A stretch of 64,000 nt of DNA, from NCBI GenBank assembly GCA_016713335.1, contig JADJPH010000031.1, forward strand, positions 1-64,000, read 5' to 3'. Below, piece after piece: positions 46,265 through 56,271 of this stretch. The translations under genes and the position numbers were made by a program. The stretch comes from Candidatus Fredericiella danica (GTDB taxonomy: Bacteria; Chloroflexota; Anaerolineae; Caldilineales; Caldilineaceae). Each line of letters starts with the position of its first letter. Positions within the stretch are counted from its first letter, which is position 1. The notes beneath the pieces are model-generated. The model was not told the origin of the DNA. It searched no databases and was given only the letters and a program-made list of their open reading frames with translations.

Positions 46265-47543
46265 ATGTCCTCGGATTCCTCAGGGCCTATCCCTGTCCCT
46301 TGGAACGTTCGCCAGATTATGTATGCCGCGCTGACGGTCATCGCTGTTGTCCTACTGTTTACCGGAATGTATCGGTTCTACATGGTGGTTTTTCTGTTCT
46401 TTTTGCTTCTCCCTGAAAATCGCTTTTGATCCCGTTGTTACCTGGCTGCATCGGCGTGGTGTGCGTCGTGAGGTCAGCATGATATTCATCTACTCCTACT
46501 AGCGCTAACGCTTGCCAGCTTATTGTGGGCGGTCGTGCCACCGCTGGTGGAGCAATCCCGATGGTCGCCGGACAACTTCCTACGTTCTATGCAGCGGTGC
46601 GTAGCAACTTGATGGCTCAGCCCGTTGGTCTTGTCGCGGGATAGGGGTGATTCTACCGGTTGAATTGTCGCTCCCGGCAATGGTAGCACTGAACCAGGCA
46701 GAAGGCGTGCAAACAGGTGTGAGCCCCTGGGAAATGCCTACTACAATGGCCCGCATCATGTTCGGATTTGCCTCCGTTTTTGCCATGGCCTACTTCTGGA
46801 CGCTGGAAGGCGAATTGATCACGCGCCTACTACTACTTCAGTCACCCGCATCGCAGCGTGAGAACATACGCATATTGATCGCCGAGGTCCAGGATAAGAT
46901 CAACGGATATTTCCGCGGCCAGCTAATCCTCTGTTCGGTCATCGGGGTCCTGTCTGCCGTTGCATACTCCGTCATTGGGGTGCCTAACGCACTGTTACTC
47001 GGACTGCTGATGGCAATCTTCGAGGCCGTTCCCGTCGTCGGGCCGGTGCTTGGGGCCATTCCAGCCGTGTTGATGGCTGCTTCGTCGGCGCCAGAGACTA
47101 TGCCGTGGGTGATTGCCGCTGTCATCGGGATCCAAGTGGCGGAAAGCAACCTGCTTGTACCGAGGGTGATGGATCGAGCGGTGGGCGTGAATGCAATCGT
47201 CTCGCTGCTGGCAATCGCTGCCTTCGGGGCGCTATTTGGTATTACCGGCGCCCTCTTGGCCATACCACTGGCGGCAGTGCTACAGATTCTGATTTCCAGG
47301 CTGCTATTCGAGCCGGCGGATGCAAACAGCGCCTCTGGCGTTGGCGAGGCATTCACGCCGACACAGCGCCACCGGTGGGCACGTCTTCAATATCAAACCC
47401 AGGCACTGGCGCAAGATGCACGGAGACAGGCGCGCACAGACGATAGTCTACACGACAATGCCTCTGAGTTGATTCTTGATGAGCTAGAGTCGATCGCACT
47501 TAGGTTGGACGATTATCTGGCCGGCCTGGAGGTGCGAAAATGA
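46265..47543 (+). pseudogene. AI-2E family transporter, first of a tandem pair (frame-broken N-terminal half)
   Basis: AI-2E/PerM family membrane protein. ATG 46265 after AGGAGG gives a first helix MYAALTVIAVVLLFTGMYR. The next helices are split by at least two frame changes (about 46425 and 46500-46640). From 46647 a clean frame shows the family core: MARIMFGFASVFAMAYFWTL, INGYFRGQLILCSVIGVLSA, the conserved FEAVPVVGPVLGAIPAVLMA and VAESNLLVPRVMDRAVGVNA, then a final helix. The cytosolic tail holds residues about 330-400. The gene overlaps the next one by four bases (ATGA). Members export signals or Na+; substrate not assignable here. Confidence 0.75.
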
Positions 47544-48704
47544 AGCGGCTTGCACTGATAACGGGCATCGTACTGCTGATACTGACGCTTCTCGTCATTG
47601 TCTGGCGACTGCAAGCCGTGGTGTACATCTTTCTCCTTGCTCTGGTCATCACGATGGCTGTCCAACAACCGATCGATCTGTTCGCAATGCGCGGTGCGCC
47701 TCGATGGCTTGCGGTGCTCACCATCTATGGGGTGGCTGTGCTGGCAATTGGCGCCATCGCGGCCTTCGTGTTATCAAAACTCACTGGCGAGATCGATCCC
47801 TTTGTTCAGGACGTTCTGACCAGATACGGGTTGTTGCAGAACAGGCTTGCGCAACTCACAGAGGCGCGGCGCGAGATCCTGATTGCAAACTTACCTGCAA
47901 CTGAGGACGTCGCAGCGATGATTGTGACGAATCCAGAATCCGGGATCGGCGCCGGGCTTTGGGCCGGCGCGGGGCGACTTCTCGACACTTTCGCCGTGAT
48001 CGCAATGGCAATTGTTGTGGCGGTTTATTGGAGCATGGATAGTGCGCGATTCGAGCGACTTGCTCCTGCTGCCTCCTCAACGGCGTACTCAAGCACGCTA
48101 TTTCCTCGCAGCTTGAAGAACGGTTGGCGCCTATGTGCGCAGTGAGGTCTTTCAGACATTGCTTGCAGGCGCACTGCTGACTGCGCTCTATAGCCTCGTG
48201 GGCGTTCGTTATCCGTTTCTGGCGGCGACGCTGAGCGCGCTGATCTGGCTCGTCCCGATTTACGGAGGGGTGTTGGCGGTCTTCGTGGCGGGGATCATCG
48301 GTTGGTTCACCGGCTGGCAAACCGCAGTGTTGGCGGCGCTGGTGACTGTCCTGGTGCTGGTAATCATGGAATACGTTGTACAGCGGCGTATCTACCATGA
48401 TAGTCTCTATTGGGGAACCCTGGTTGTAATTCTAATGTTGGTGTTAGGCGATGCCTTTGGCATCATTGGGCTGATCATTGCTCCGCCGGTGGCATTGATT
48501 GTGCAGATGTTGGTTGACGAGGTGCTGGATCGTAATCGAGTCTTCAGCCCAGATGCTGCCCGCGGGACATTGGCGATTATGCGCACGGATCTAGATAACC
48601 TCATGGAACGCATCAACTCATTTGAGGTAAAGGCGCATCCGACCATTGGCGATCTTGCCGGCCGGTTGGAACGATTGGTGGAGGTGGAACAGGGCGAACC
48701 TTGA
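47540..48704 (+). pseudogene. AI-2E family transporter, second of a tandem pair (one frame break)
   Basis: Second AI-2E/PerM family protein, paralogous to the gene before it. ATG 47540 overlaps the upstream stop. The N-terminal half (47540-48090) has LALITGIVLLILTLLVIVWR and VYIFLLALVITMAVQQPIDL, then a periplasmic-type helix region and TFAVIAMAIVVAVYWSMDSA. A slip near 48095-48130 leads into VRSEVFQTLLAGALLTALYS, ALIWLVPIYGGVLAVFVAGI and LGDAFGIIGLIIAPPVALIV, the family's C-terminal core. Divergent from copy one (no FEAVPVVGP motif, WLVPIYGG instead). Tandem, translationally coupled copies suggest a heteromer. Confidence 0.75.
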
Positions 48705-48762
48705 GAGCAGGGCGTCCATTACCGGTCAGCCTGCCGTCAGCCTGATGGGCAACTTGCTCGTG

Positions 48763-48768
48763 TATAAT
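48763..48768 (+). promoter_or_regulatory. Candidate -10 box (TATAAT) before nfeD
   Basis: Exact TATAAT 50 nt before the nfeD start in a GC-rich setting. No good -35 box at 16-18 nt. Could drive the nfeD-stomatin pair. Confidence 0.4.
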
Positions 48769-48818
48769 AAGAATGCAGCGCGACGCGATCCGGATGGCGT
48801 TGCTTTCGAGGAGACTCT

Positions 48819-49281
48819 ATGGAGCAATCGTTTATCTGGCTATGGATCATCGTCTCAATCCTCTTTTTCGTCGCCGAGATATTTACGACGGGTTTTTTCC
48901 TCGTCTGCTTTGGTCTCGGCGCGGCTGCTGCCGCGCTGGCGGCAGCTTTCGGCCTGGGCCTTCCCTGGCAATTTGCGCTGTTCCTCGGCGTGTCCCTGAT
49001 TACGCTCTTCCTCGTCCGGCCTTTTGCCACGGATTTCCGGCGAGGGGCAGAATCAGGTCGGGATCGACCGGGTCCTTGGCCAGCAGGCGGTCGTCCTGGA
49101 AGAGGTGAATCCGCTGCACGCACGTGGGATGGTGCGGGTCGCACGCGAGGAATGGCGGGCGGATTCATTGGATGGTCAGGTAATTCCACGCGGGAGTATT
49201 GTCGATGTGGTTCGCGTTGAAGGGACGCGGTTGATCGTGCGTCCAACGCCCATGCGAACCTTAAGCGAAGAAAAGGAGTAA
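48819..49281 (+). pseudogene. NfeD-like membrane protein (one frame break)
   Basis: Short NfeD family protein, the usual partner of a stomatin/SPFH protein. ATG 48819 gives WLWIIVSILFFVAEIFTTGF and LPWQFALFLGVSLITLFLVR, a membrane region of two to three helices. Near 49025-49040 the frame slips and the C-terminal OB-fold continues: GEGQNQVGIDRVLGQQAVVL, then EEVNPLHARGMVRVAREEWR, and VVRVEGTRLIVRP, ending at 49281. The repaired protein is about 153 residues, the normal short-NfeD size. The stomatin gene begins 3 nt after the stop. NfeD OB folds are thought to steer SPFH assemblies. Confidence 0.85.
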
Positions 49282-49284
49282 CAC

Positions 49285-50217
49285 ATGGAACTTGTGGCTG
49301 TCTCTGCCCTATTCTTTTTTGTGGTGCTCTTGGTGTTCATCCTGGCTGCCACCAGCCTGCGGATCGTGTCGCCCTATCAGAAGGGCGTGGTCGAACGGCT
49401 CGGGCGTTACCAACGCACGGCAGATCCGGGGGTGACGATAATCCTGCCTTTTGTCGACACGCTACGCAAGGTCGACATGCGTGAGCAGGTGGTGGATGTG
49501 CAACCGCAGGAGGTGATCACCAAAGACAACGTCGTGGTTACCGTAGATGCCATTGTCTACTACGAGGCCACTGACCCGGTCAAACTCACCTATAACGTGG
49601 CAAACTTCTATGACGCATCCACGAAACTTGCCCAGACAAATCTGCGCAACGTGGTCGGCGAGACCGAACTGGATCAAGCACTGACGTCGCGCGAGATGAT
49701 CAACACGAAACTGCGAACAGTGCTAGACGATGCGACCGACAAATGGGGCGTGCGCGTCGTCCGCGTGGAGATCAAGCGGATTGATCCGCCGGCGGATGTG
49801 ACGGCCGCGATGCACCGGCAGATGAAGGCCGAACGCGAGAAACGCGCCTCCATCCTGGAGTCCGAAGGCTTTCGCCAGTCACGAATTCTGGAAGCCGAGG
49901 GTGAGGCGGAAGCCGTGCGGCGCGTGGCCGATGCCGAGCGCTACAAACGCGAGGTGGAGGCGCTCGGGCAGGGCAATGCCATCACGACCGTCTATTCCTC
50001 GATCCTCAACGCCAATCCCGATAGCCGGGTGATTGCCCTCCAATATATGGAGTCGCTCAAACAGATTTCCAACGGCCAGGCGACCAAGGTGTTCATCCCC
50101 TATGAAGCGACGGCGCTGTTGGGCGCGCTGGGCGGCATCCAGGAGATTCTACGCAGTGCGCCGGGACAAGAAGAGCACACACCTCCGAGCGAGCCACCGC
50201 CGAGTGAAAAGAAGTAG
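49285..50217 (+). CDS. SPFH/stomatin protein (QmcA-like)
   Basis: A 310-residue membrane-anchored SPFH protein. One N-terminal helix (LFFFVVLLVFILAATSLRIV) is followed by the band-7 domain: PYQKGVVERLGRYQRTADPG, DMREQVVDVQPQEVITKDNV, VTVDAIVYYEATDPVKLTYN, then VVGETELDQALTSREMINTK. A coiled coil (MKAEREKRASILESEGFRQS and ILEAEGEAEAVRRVADAERY) leads to the conserved ALQYMESLKQISNGQATKVF end. ATG 49285 has AAAGGAG. It overlaps in function with NfeD encoded 3 nt upstream. Family members form flotillin-like membrane domains or cages around FtsH/NfeD. Distinct from the anchor-less SPFH gene at 20.8-21.9 kb. Confidence 0.92.
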   Translation: MELVAVSALFFFVVLLVFILAATSLRIVSPYQKGVVERLGRYQRTADPGVTIILPFVDTLRKVDMREQVVDVQPQEVITKDNVVVTVDAIVYYEATDPVKLTYNVANFYDASTKLAQTNLRNVVGETELDQALTSREMINTKLRTVLDDATDKWGVRVVRVEIKRIDPPADVTAAMHRQMKAEREKRASILESEGFRQSRILEAEGEAEAVRRVADAERYKREVEALGQGNAITTVYSSILNANPDSRVIALQYMESLKQISNGQATKVFIPYEATALLGALGGIQEILRSAPGQEEHTPPSEPPPSEKK

Positions 50218-50225
50218 TAGGAAAT

Positions 50226-50312
50226 GACGAATTACGAATTACGATTAGACCGCTGTTCGACGTATGAAATCTCGTAGAAGTCGACTCCGTAATTCGTAAT
50301 TCGTAATTCGTC
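50226..50312. repeat. ACGAATT-type inverted repeat
   Basis: GACGAATTACGAATTACG at 50226-50243 and CGTAATTCGTAATTCG plus TAATTCGTC at 50288-50312 form a long hairpin of heptamer units (ACGAATT/AATTCGT). It lies between converging genes (stomatin and amidase) and may end both transcripts, or be a mobile repeat. Confidence 0.85.
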
Positions 50313-50315
50313 TGT

Positions 50316-51673
50316 TTAACTCATGCCGTACTGATCCTGCACATACGGCAGCAGGCCGACCTTTTCCAGCCGATCCACCGGGCGCGGAAGGTCACCTGCA
50401 CCACGCCTGGATTGCGCCCGATCTCAATCGCGCCGGTGATCGTCGCCCGGTTCTTGACCTCAGGTACGCTCATCCCCAGCAGTTTTGCCGCACGGGCCAG
50501 CCCATTGTCGGTCGCAGCATTCAGATCAGGACCGGTGCCGATGACTGAGATCGGTGCGGATTCTTCGAGTTGGTCGACGCCCCAGCTCCTGGCCACTTCG
50601 AGGGCGCGCACTTTTTCTTCGGCGGACAGTGGCTTTGCCAGGTACGGGAGATCCTCGACGACAGGCAACAAGATCGGCCCCTCGATGTTGAGTCCCTTGA
50701 TCAAGTGAACCTGAAGGGTAACGGTACCGGCGACGTCACACGTATGGCCGGCAATCTCGCCATCCCCCTGCAGTGCATGCATGTCACCCAGGTAGATCCC
50801 TCCACCGGCGGTCTTCACCGGGCAGATCAGGATGGCGCCCGCGCGCACGGCATCGATGTCCATGTGCCCGTCCGTGCGTCCGGCTAGTTGCTCGACGGTC
50901 AGGGCATATTCGTGCGGTGCGCCGATCAAAAAGGCGCCAAAGTCACCGGCATTGTGTGAGTCCGGGATGGGCAAAGAGGGTGTAGTGCCTAATTGACCCA
51001 TAAATGGGCGCAGGCGTGCCACCACACCCACCAGGTCATGGGGAGCAAAAGTCAGAATTGAATTCTGAATTGAGTTCTCAGGCATCGCGGCGTAGGTCTT
51101 CGCCGCCGCGGCAATTTCTTCGGCCGCGCCCTGGTCGAGCGTGACGCCCACGCTGCGGTTGGCGTCAAAGGCAATGGTATACCCATTGGTGAAGACGAAT
51201 GGTGTCGCGTCTGCTCCGCACCTGGCGCAGCGCACCGCCGTCTGGCCGATCCCCTCAATGACCGTTTCTGGATAAAGCGTGCCACATCCGGGGCATTTCC
51301 CTGCCACGTATGGATCACCCAGGCAGCGATCCCCCAAAATCTGATCGTTGCCGGAGGCAGTTGCGAGTGATGTTACGGTAATGTCTTTGATGCGGAGCAC
51401 AATCGCGTCGCCGACTTCTGCACCGGCGACTGCGACCGGTGTGGTCACTTCGTGCCCGCCGCGAATTTCGGGCGTAATCATGGGACCCCAGCAGCCTGGC
51501 GCCGTATTGGCGACGATATGGCCACCGTCACGCACGGGTCCCAGCATGGGCTGATTGGGATCGAGGATGCCATTGGTGTAGCGGTCGACAAAGACGGTTT
51601 CGTGGCCTGCCGGGGGTTGTGGCGGCGCACCGTTGGCGCCGGAATGCTGCGCGGCGTGCACTTTCGTGGGCAT
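50316..51673 (-). CDS. Acetamidase/formamidase with a zinc-ribbon-like insert (3-prime frame break)
   Basis: FmdA/AmdA-type amidohydrolase, hydrolysing short amides to ammonia and acid. Family blocks are ILDPNQPMLGPVRDGGHIVA, VAVAGAEVGDAIVLRIKDIT, the active-site region DSHNAGDFGAFLIGAPHEYA, VKTAGGGIYLGDMHALQGDG with IAGHTCDVAG. Between residues about 126 and 155 lies an added pair of C-x-x-C knuckles (KCPGCGTLYPETVIEGIG and VRCARCGADATP), a small zinc ribbon I do not associate with standard family members. The frame slips about 25 codons from the end; the next frame ends LEKVGLLPYVQDQYGMS and TAA at 50318-50316. ATG 51673 follows AAGGAGAC. The MoaD-like gene is 88 nt upstream on the same strand. 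Confidence 0.85.
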
Positions 51674-51761
51674 GATGCGAGTCTCCTTTCCTTCTCAAGA
51701 GAACGATTTTCGATGGGCCGGACGGTAGGGTGACCGTGCGCGGGTTGGATTAGGTGCTGTA

Positions 51762-52016
51762 CTACGTGTAGGCGCCACCGGCGCTTGGCATCAGGAAGGC
51801 GACTTCCTGACCAGGTTGGAGCACCTGAGTCACAGCAACCTGGGTTCCCGCAACGACCGGAATGGCGATTCGCAGATTGGAGGCGAGCCCGGGATGCTGC
51901 GCAGACAATTGCCGAATCACATCGGCGACCGTCGCTTGTTCGGGCGCCGTCAATTGCAGGCGCGAGACACCGGCGGCATGCGCCAGCGCTGCGTTCAAGC
52001 GGACTGAGAGTTCCAT
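51762..52016 (-). CDS. MoaD/ThiS-like beta-grasp protein
   Basis: An 84-residue ubiquitin-like sulfur-carrier fold: MELSVRLNAALAHAAGVSRL, then VADVIRQLSAQHPGLASNLR and TQVLQPGQEVAFLMPSAGGA. MoaD and ThiS normally end in a free Gly-Gly that is thiocarboxylated; here Gly-Gly is followed by Ala-Tyr-Thr, so it would need trimming to work that way. ATG 52016 was chosen because the upstream in-frame part has no relation to the fold. Upstream of the amidase on the same strand with an 88-nt gap. Whether it serves molybdopterin, thiamine, tRNA thiolation or protein tagging is open. Confidence 0.75.
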   Translation of the reverse strand: MELSVRLNAALAHAAGVSRLQLTAPEQATVADVIRQLSAQHPGLASNLRIAIPVVAGTQVAVTQVLQPGQEVAFLMPSAGGAYT

Positions 52017-52176
52017 AAGTGGTCCTATGTTTCGCGGCGCGATTGGGCTGAGTGCAGTGTTGCTGAATAGTGTAGCGCAGATTGGTACGAATTGAAACTG
52101 TTTTGCGCGATAATGGTGCAAACACAGGCATCACATTAAGACCATCGTAAACCACCGGCTACGAGCCAAATCCGCC

Positions 52177-54858
52177 ATGAATACGCAACTCTTGCTTGAA
52201 CGTGCAGAACAGATCGCGCAGTTTGGCGCATGGGAATGGAATCTCCAATCCGGCCAATGGTCCGTTTCCGCAGGCTGGCGCGCGATCTACGGGGTCGATG
52301 CACACGCCCAAATCGACATTGATGCCGTGCTGAAATCCATCTATCCGGGCGATCAGCAGTCCGTACGGAATACTCTTGACCAGGCGCTTGCCGGCGACCA
52401 ATCCTTTGGCTTGAGCATCGCCTTGCACATCACGAGAATTGCCCTGTGCGCACCGTACGGGTTTGGGGTGAGGTTGAGCAAGACCAGGCGGGCAACCCTG
52501 CCCGCGTGCGCGGCGCCGCCCAGGACATCACGGAACGCCTATCGGTGGATCGTGCACAGAGCTGGTTGGGAGCAGCCGCTGAATTCGCGGATGATGCGAT
52601 CGTCGCCAGAGACCTGAGCAGCACCATTACGGGTTGGAATCGTGGGGCCGAGAAACTCTTTGGTTACTCGGCGCATGAGGCGATCGGGCAGCCGCTCTCG
52701 ATGATCTTTCCACCTGAAATTGCCGATGAGCGCGTCCATCTATCGGCACGTGTGGAACACGGGGAGTCGATCTCTCAGTACGAAACCCACCGCGTTACCA
52801 AAGACGGCAGGCGGATCCCAGTTGCGATGTCGCTCTCGCCAATCAGGGCCCCACAGGGGCAGATAACCGGATCGGCGGCTATCTTTCCGCGATGTCGCTG
52901 AACGGAAACGGCTTGAAGCCGAACTGCGCAACGCGCATATACACAATTGGCGACCGTGCTCGATAGTTCGGCCGACGTAATTTGGGCGATCGATGCAAAC
53001 TATAACTACCTCCTTGGCAGCAACACCTTCCGGAACTACATGCTTTCGACCTTCGACTTTGAATTCAAGCACGGCAAATGTGTGTTCAACGAGCGTATAC
53101 CGGAACACTTGCACCGGCTGTGGAAACAACAATATGACCGGGCGCTGCAAGGCGAAAGCTTCACGTTGGAAGCCCAGCAGAGCTCTTCCAGTCGCTGGTT
53201 TGAATACCATTACCGTCCCATCATTGATGTAGATGGCGGCGTGATCGGCGCCGTCATTGCCGGTCACGACATCACAGAACGCAAACACGCCGAAGATGCG
53301 CTGCGACAAAGTGAAAGACGCTATCGGCTATTGGCAGACAACATGAACGATATCGTTTGGATCCTCAACATCGAATCGGGCATGTTCTCCTACGTGAGCC
53401 CTTCCATCGAAAGATTGACCGGGTATTCAGTGGAAGAAGTCATGATGTGCCCATTTGTGGCTGCGGTGACACCGGAGTCACGGGAACTCATGGGTGAAAT
53501 CCTGGCGCGCGCTGCCTCAATTTAATGCCGGCGCAGAATTGCCGGTGCTCCCAATGGAGTTTGAGCAACTGCGCAAAGATGGCGCCGCCGTTTGGGTGGA
53601 GGCAGTTGGAAGACTATTTCGCAACGAGAAAGACGGGCACGTCGAAGTTTACGGTGTTTCGCGAGAGATTACGGAGCGCAGACGGCTTGAGGCGGCATTG
53701 CGCGCCAGCGAAGAGCGCTACCGGCAACTGGCCGACGACGCTCCGCTACCCATTGCCGTGGTGGACTTGTCAACAGGGAGAGTCGTCTATGCAAACCAGC
53801 GGGTAACGAACTTGTTCGAGACGACGCAGGAAGAGGTCATTGGCTCGCTGGCCAGAGACTACTATGCTTTCGCGCCAGATCGCGAGCGGCTGCTCGCATT
53901 GCTGCAGAAGCAAGGTTACGCGGCTGACTTTGAAGTGCGCATGCGGACGCGCACCGGCCGGGAATTTTGGGCGTCACTCAGCACGACAGTTACCGCTCTA
54001 GAAGGAAGGCGGGTGCTACATTCGGTCTATCTGGACATCACCGAGCGCAAGCACATTGAGGCGGAGCTGCTGGCGCTGAATGAGTCGTTGGAGCAGCGCG
54101 TCACCGAACGCACCGCACAACTGGAGACTGCTATTGCCGAGTTGCGACACGCCGACGAAACAAAAGACGCATTCCTCGCCGCTATCAGCCATGAGCTGCG
54201 CACTCCGCTGACCGGCGTGTTGGGCATGGCAGACGCGCTCGAGATGCAATTCGGTGGCCCACTGAATGAGCGCCAATTGCATTATGTGCGGCAGATCAAC
54301 CTCAGCGGCGAACGCTTGCTCACCCTTGTGGACGGCATCTTGCACTATACGGAATTGATGGCTGGAAGGGTGGAACTTCATTGGGAAGCCTGCTGGTTGC
54401 TAGAAATTGGCGCCATGTCGCTGCGCGCCATTCGGGATCTCGCAGACAAAAAACGACAGACCCTGCAATTCGATATGGCACCGCAAGATACTGTCATCGT
54501 CAGCGATCAGGCCGGCGTCCGCCATATCTTGAATCGCTTGTTGGACAATGCCGTCAAGTTCACGCCGGAAGCCGGTACGATCGGGCTGGAAATTACTACG
54601 GATCCGGCTCTTGAGAACGTACAACTTGCCGTATGGGATACCGGAATCGGCATTGCACCTGCTGAGCACGAAGTGATCTTTCACCCATTCGAGCAGGTAG
54701 AGCACGGTCTGGATCGCCGTTTTGAGGGTGTCGGATTGGGGCTTACCTATGCACAGCAGATGGCACGGCTACTGGGTGGTGTGATCGCTGTAGAGAGCGC
54801 ACCACAGCAGGGTAGCCGATTTATCGTCACATTGCCTTTGGCGCCAAAAGCCGGTTAG
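52177..54858 (+). pseudogene. Multi-PAS sensor histidine kinase, frame-broken
   Basis: A soluble hybrid-type sensor of about 890 residues with four to five PAS domains and a C-terminal kinase. ATG 52177: PAS 1 (QFGAWEWNLQSGQWSVSAGW), a slip near 52430, PAS 2 (FADDAIVARDLSSTITGWNR with KLFGYSAHEAIGQ), a slip near 52885, PAS 3 (VLDSSADVIWAIDANYNYLL), PAS 4 (LADNMNDIVWILNIESGMFS), a slip near 53505, PAS 5 (ADDAPLPIAVVDLSTGRVVY), then coiled coil (LNESLEQRVTERTAQLETAI). HisKA H-box AAISHELRTPLTGVLGMADA near 54180, N-box ILNRLLDNAVKFTPEAG, G-box VWDTGIGIAPAEHEVIFHPF and GVGLGLTYAQQMARLLGG. Each break keeps the protein in order. No response regulator lies next to it. Ligand unknown. Confidence 0.87.
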
Positions 54859-54930
54859 CAAGCCACCAATGCGGGTGCTCTCGGCGCAGTGCACCCGGCA
54901 GAAACTCAGCGAAATGAAGGAGAAACCGAT

Positions 54931-55305
54931 ATGAATGCAGACAAGTCAACTCCAAAAAATATCGATGAATATATTGCTGATTTTTCACCAGAAATTCAGG
55001 ATATTCTACAGAAAATTCGGGCTATTGTTAGGGAAGCCGTGCCTGAAGCCAAAGAGAAAATTTCCTACCAGATGCCTACCTTCACGTTGGGTGGCAAAAA
55101 CCTGGTGCATTTTGCAGCCTTCAAGCAGCATATCGGTTTCTATCCGACCCCGTCCGGTACGGAAGCTTTTCAGGCCGAAATTGCCGGATATAAACACGCA
55201 AAAGGCTCAATCCAATTTCCACTCGACAAACCAATTCCGTACGAATTGATCGAGAAGATTGTTCGGTTTCGGGTGGCGGAAACACCCCCAAAAGCCAAGA
55301 AATAG
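54931..55305 (+). CDS. DUF1801 family protein (YdhG-like)
   Basis: A 124-residue cytosolic protein of DUF1801: NIDEYIADFSPEIQDILQKI, REAVPEAKEKISYQMPTFTL, LVHFAAFKQHIGFYPTPSGT, IQFPLDKPIPYELIEKIVRF. These are the family's conserved blocks in order, at the usual length. AAGGAG precedes ATG 54931. Its codons are visibly more AT-rich than those of its neighbours, a sign of possible recent transfer. A strong hairpin after the stop separates it from the convergent enzyme gene. Function of the family is unknown, though it resembles StbD/iron-chaperone-like frataxin-fold proteins. Confidence 0.9.
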   Translation: MNADKSTPKNIDEYIADFSPEIQDILQKIRAIVREAVPEAKEKISYQMPTFTLGGKNLVHFAAFKQHIGFYPTPSGTEAFQAEIAGYKHAKGSIQFPLDKPIPYELIEKIVRFRVAETPPKAKK

Positions 55306-55337
55306 CGATTAGTTCCTCCTGTGGACGAGGATGGACA

Positions 55338-55371
55338 GATCAGGCCGCAGGAAGAAGCCTGCGGCCTGATC
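55338..55371. terminator. Convergent hairpin terminator
   Basis: GATCAGGCCGCAGG pairs with CCTGCGGCCTGATC around AAGAAG (14-bp perfect stem) between the converging DUF1801 and maleylpyruvate-isomerase-like genes. No strong T-run on either side. Confidence 0.7.
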
Positions 55372-55377
55372 GATAGT

Positions 55378-56217
55378 TCAGTAGGTCACCTCTAGACCGC
55401 TGATGAACCATTCTGCGAGCTTGTGATCGCCACTGACCTTGCCACGCTTGAATGCGTTCTCAACGGTCATCCGGCCTGACGCCCGTAGATTAAAGTCGAA
55501 GAAGTCCATCTCGATGGTGCAGTCAGGCTTGAGAGCGCGGCCAAACAAGAAGTCGCCGTCCAATGCTCCGCGCAATTGTAAAAGCACACTCCGCTCCGCC
55601 AGTTGCTTTTTTAGCTTCCTGGCAATATCGCGCACGACAAGCGCAACGATGCGACCGTCATGTTCCGGCGTCACTATCATCTTTTTCCCAGTTGCAGCAC
55701 AGATATCGTAACGATGCATCCACTGGTCACGAGGATACATGGTGTCAAGCAAGTATTCCAGCGGAGCGAAACCGATCGTTCCCATCGACAGGTGAATCTT
55801 GCGAATGACCCAGGGCAATTTCTGGCGGTTGTTGACCGCAATCTGCCCATTGCGACGGAACTCAGCCACCAGTTCCGCCGGGGTTTTGCCGGCGCGTTCT
55901 TCTAGCTGTAGCCGATTGATACCGTCAACCGGATCGCTGACTTCCTTGAGATAGGCATTCGTTACATTCTGGTGGATGAACTCGGAAAGAGATGTGCTGC
56001 CGGTCACCGCGCCGGCCAGGTGCGCAGTCATGTCACGCACATTCCATGCTGTGCAGTAGGTCGGCTGAACCCAATCATCCCCTTGCAGCGACTCGATCAC
56101 CGCAAGTGTGCGCTCATATTCTGTCTGGGAAAGCGGTCCAGCTTCTGCGTGGGTCAAGCCTGGGATCTCCAGTGCGATCTGCTCTGCCGCTGCGGGCATA
56201 CGGGTGAGTGTGGTCAT
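55378..56217 (-). CDS. Maleylpyruvate isomerase-like/DinB-fold enzyme
   Basis: A 279-residue protein of the mycothiol-dependent maleylpyruvate isomerase/DinB-like fold. The four-helix N-terminus contains LSQTEYERTLAVIESLQGDD, then WNVRDMTAHLAGAVTG, the metal-binding His position, and the third-ligand region LLDTMYPRDQWMHRYDICAA with the paired His. The C-terminal part (about 200-279) is an SCP2-like lid (LRGALDGDFLFGRALKPDCT, GRMTVENAFKRGKVSGDHKL). ATG 56217 was chosen since AGGAG sits 8 nt before it; the upstream ATG at 56238 has no such signal. It follows the TetR gene by 54 nt, so it is probably the regulated gene. Mycothiol itself is not expected outside Actinobacteria, so the thiol cofactor may differ. 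Confidence 0.82.
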   Translation of the reverse strand: MTTLTRMPAAAEQIALEIPGLTHAEAGPLSQTEYERTLAVIESLQGDDWVQPTYCTAWNVRDMTAHLAGAVTGSTSLSEFIHQNVTNAYLKEVSDPVDGINRLQLEERAGKTPAELVAEFRRNGQIAVNNRQKLPWVIRKIHLSMGTIGFAPLEYLLDTMYPRDQWMHRYDICAATGKKMIVTPEHDGRIVALVVRDIARKLKKQLAERSVLLQLRGALDGDFLFGRALKPDCTIEMDFFDFNLRASGRMTVENAFKRGKVSGDHKLAEWFISGLEVTY

Positions 56218-56271
56218 TGCGGGTCTCCTCTTGTCCATTGGTGGTCTATGGTCGAATCTCTCTTGCCGGGT

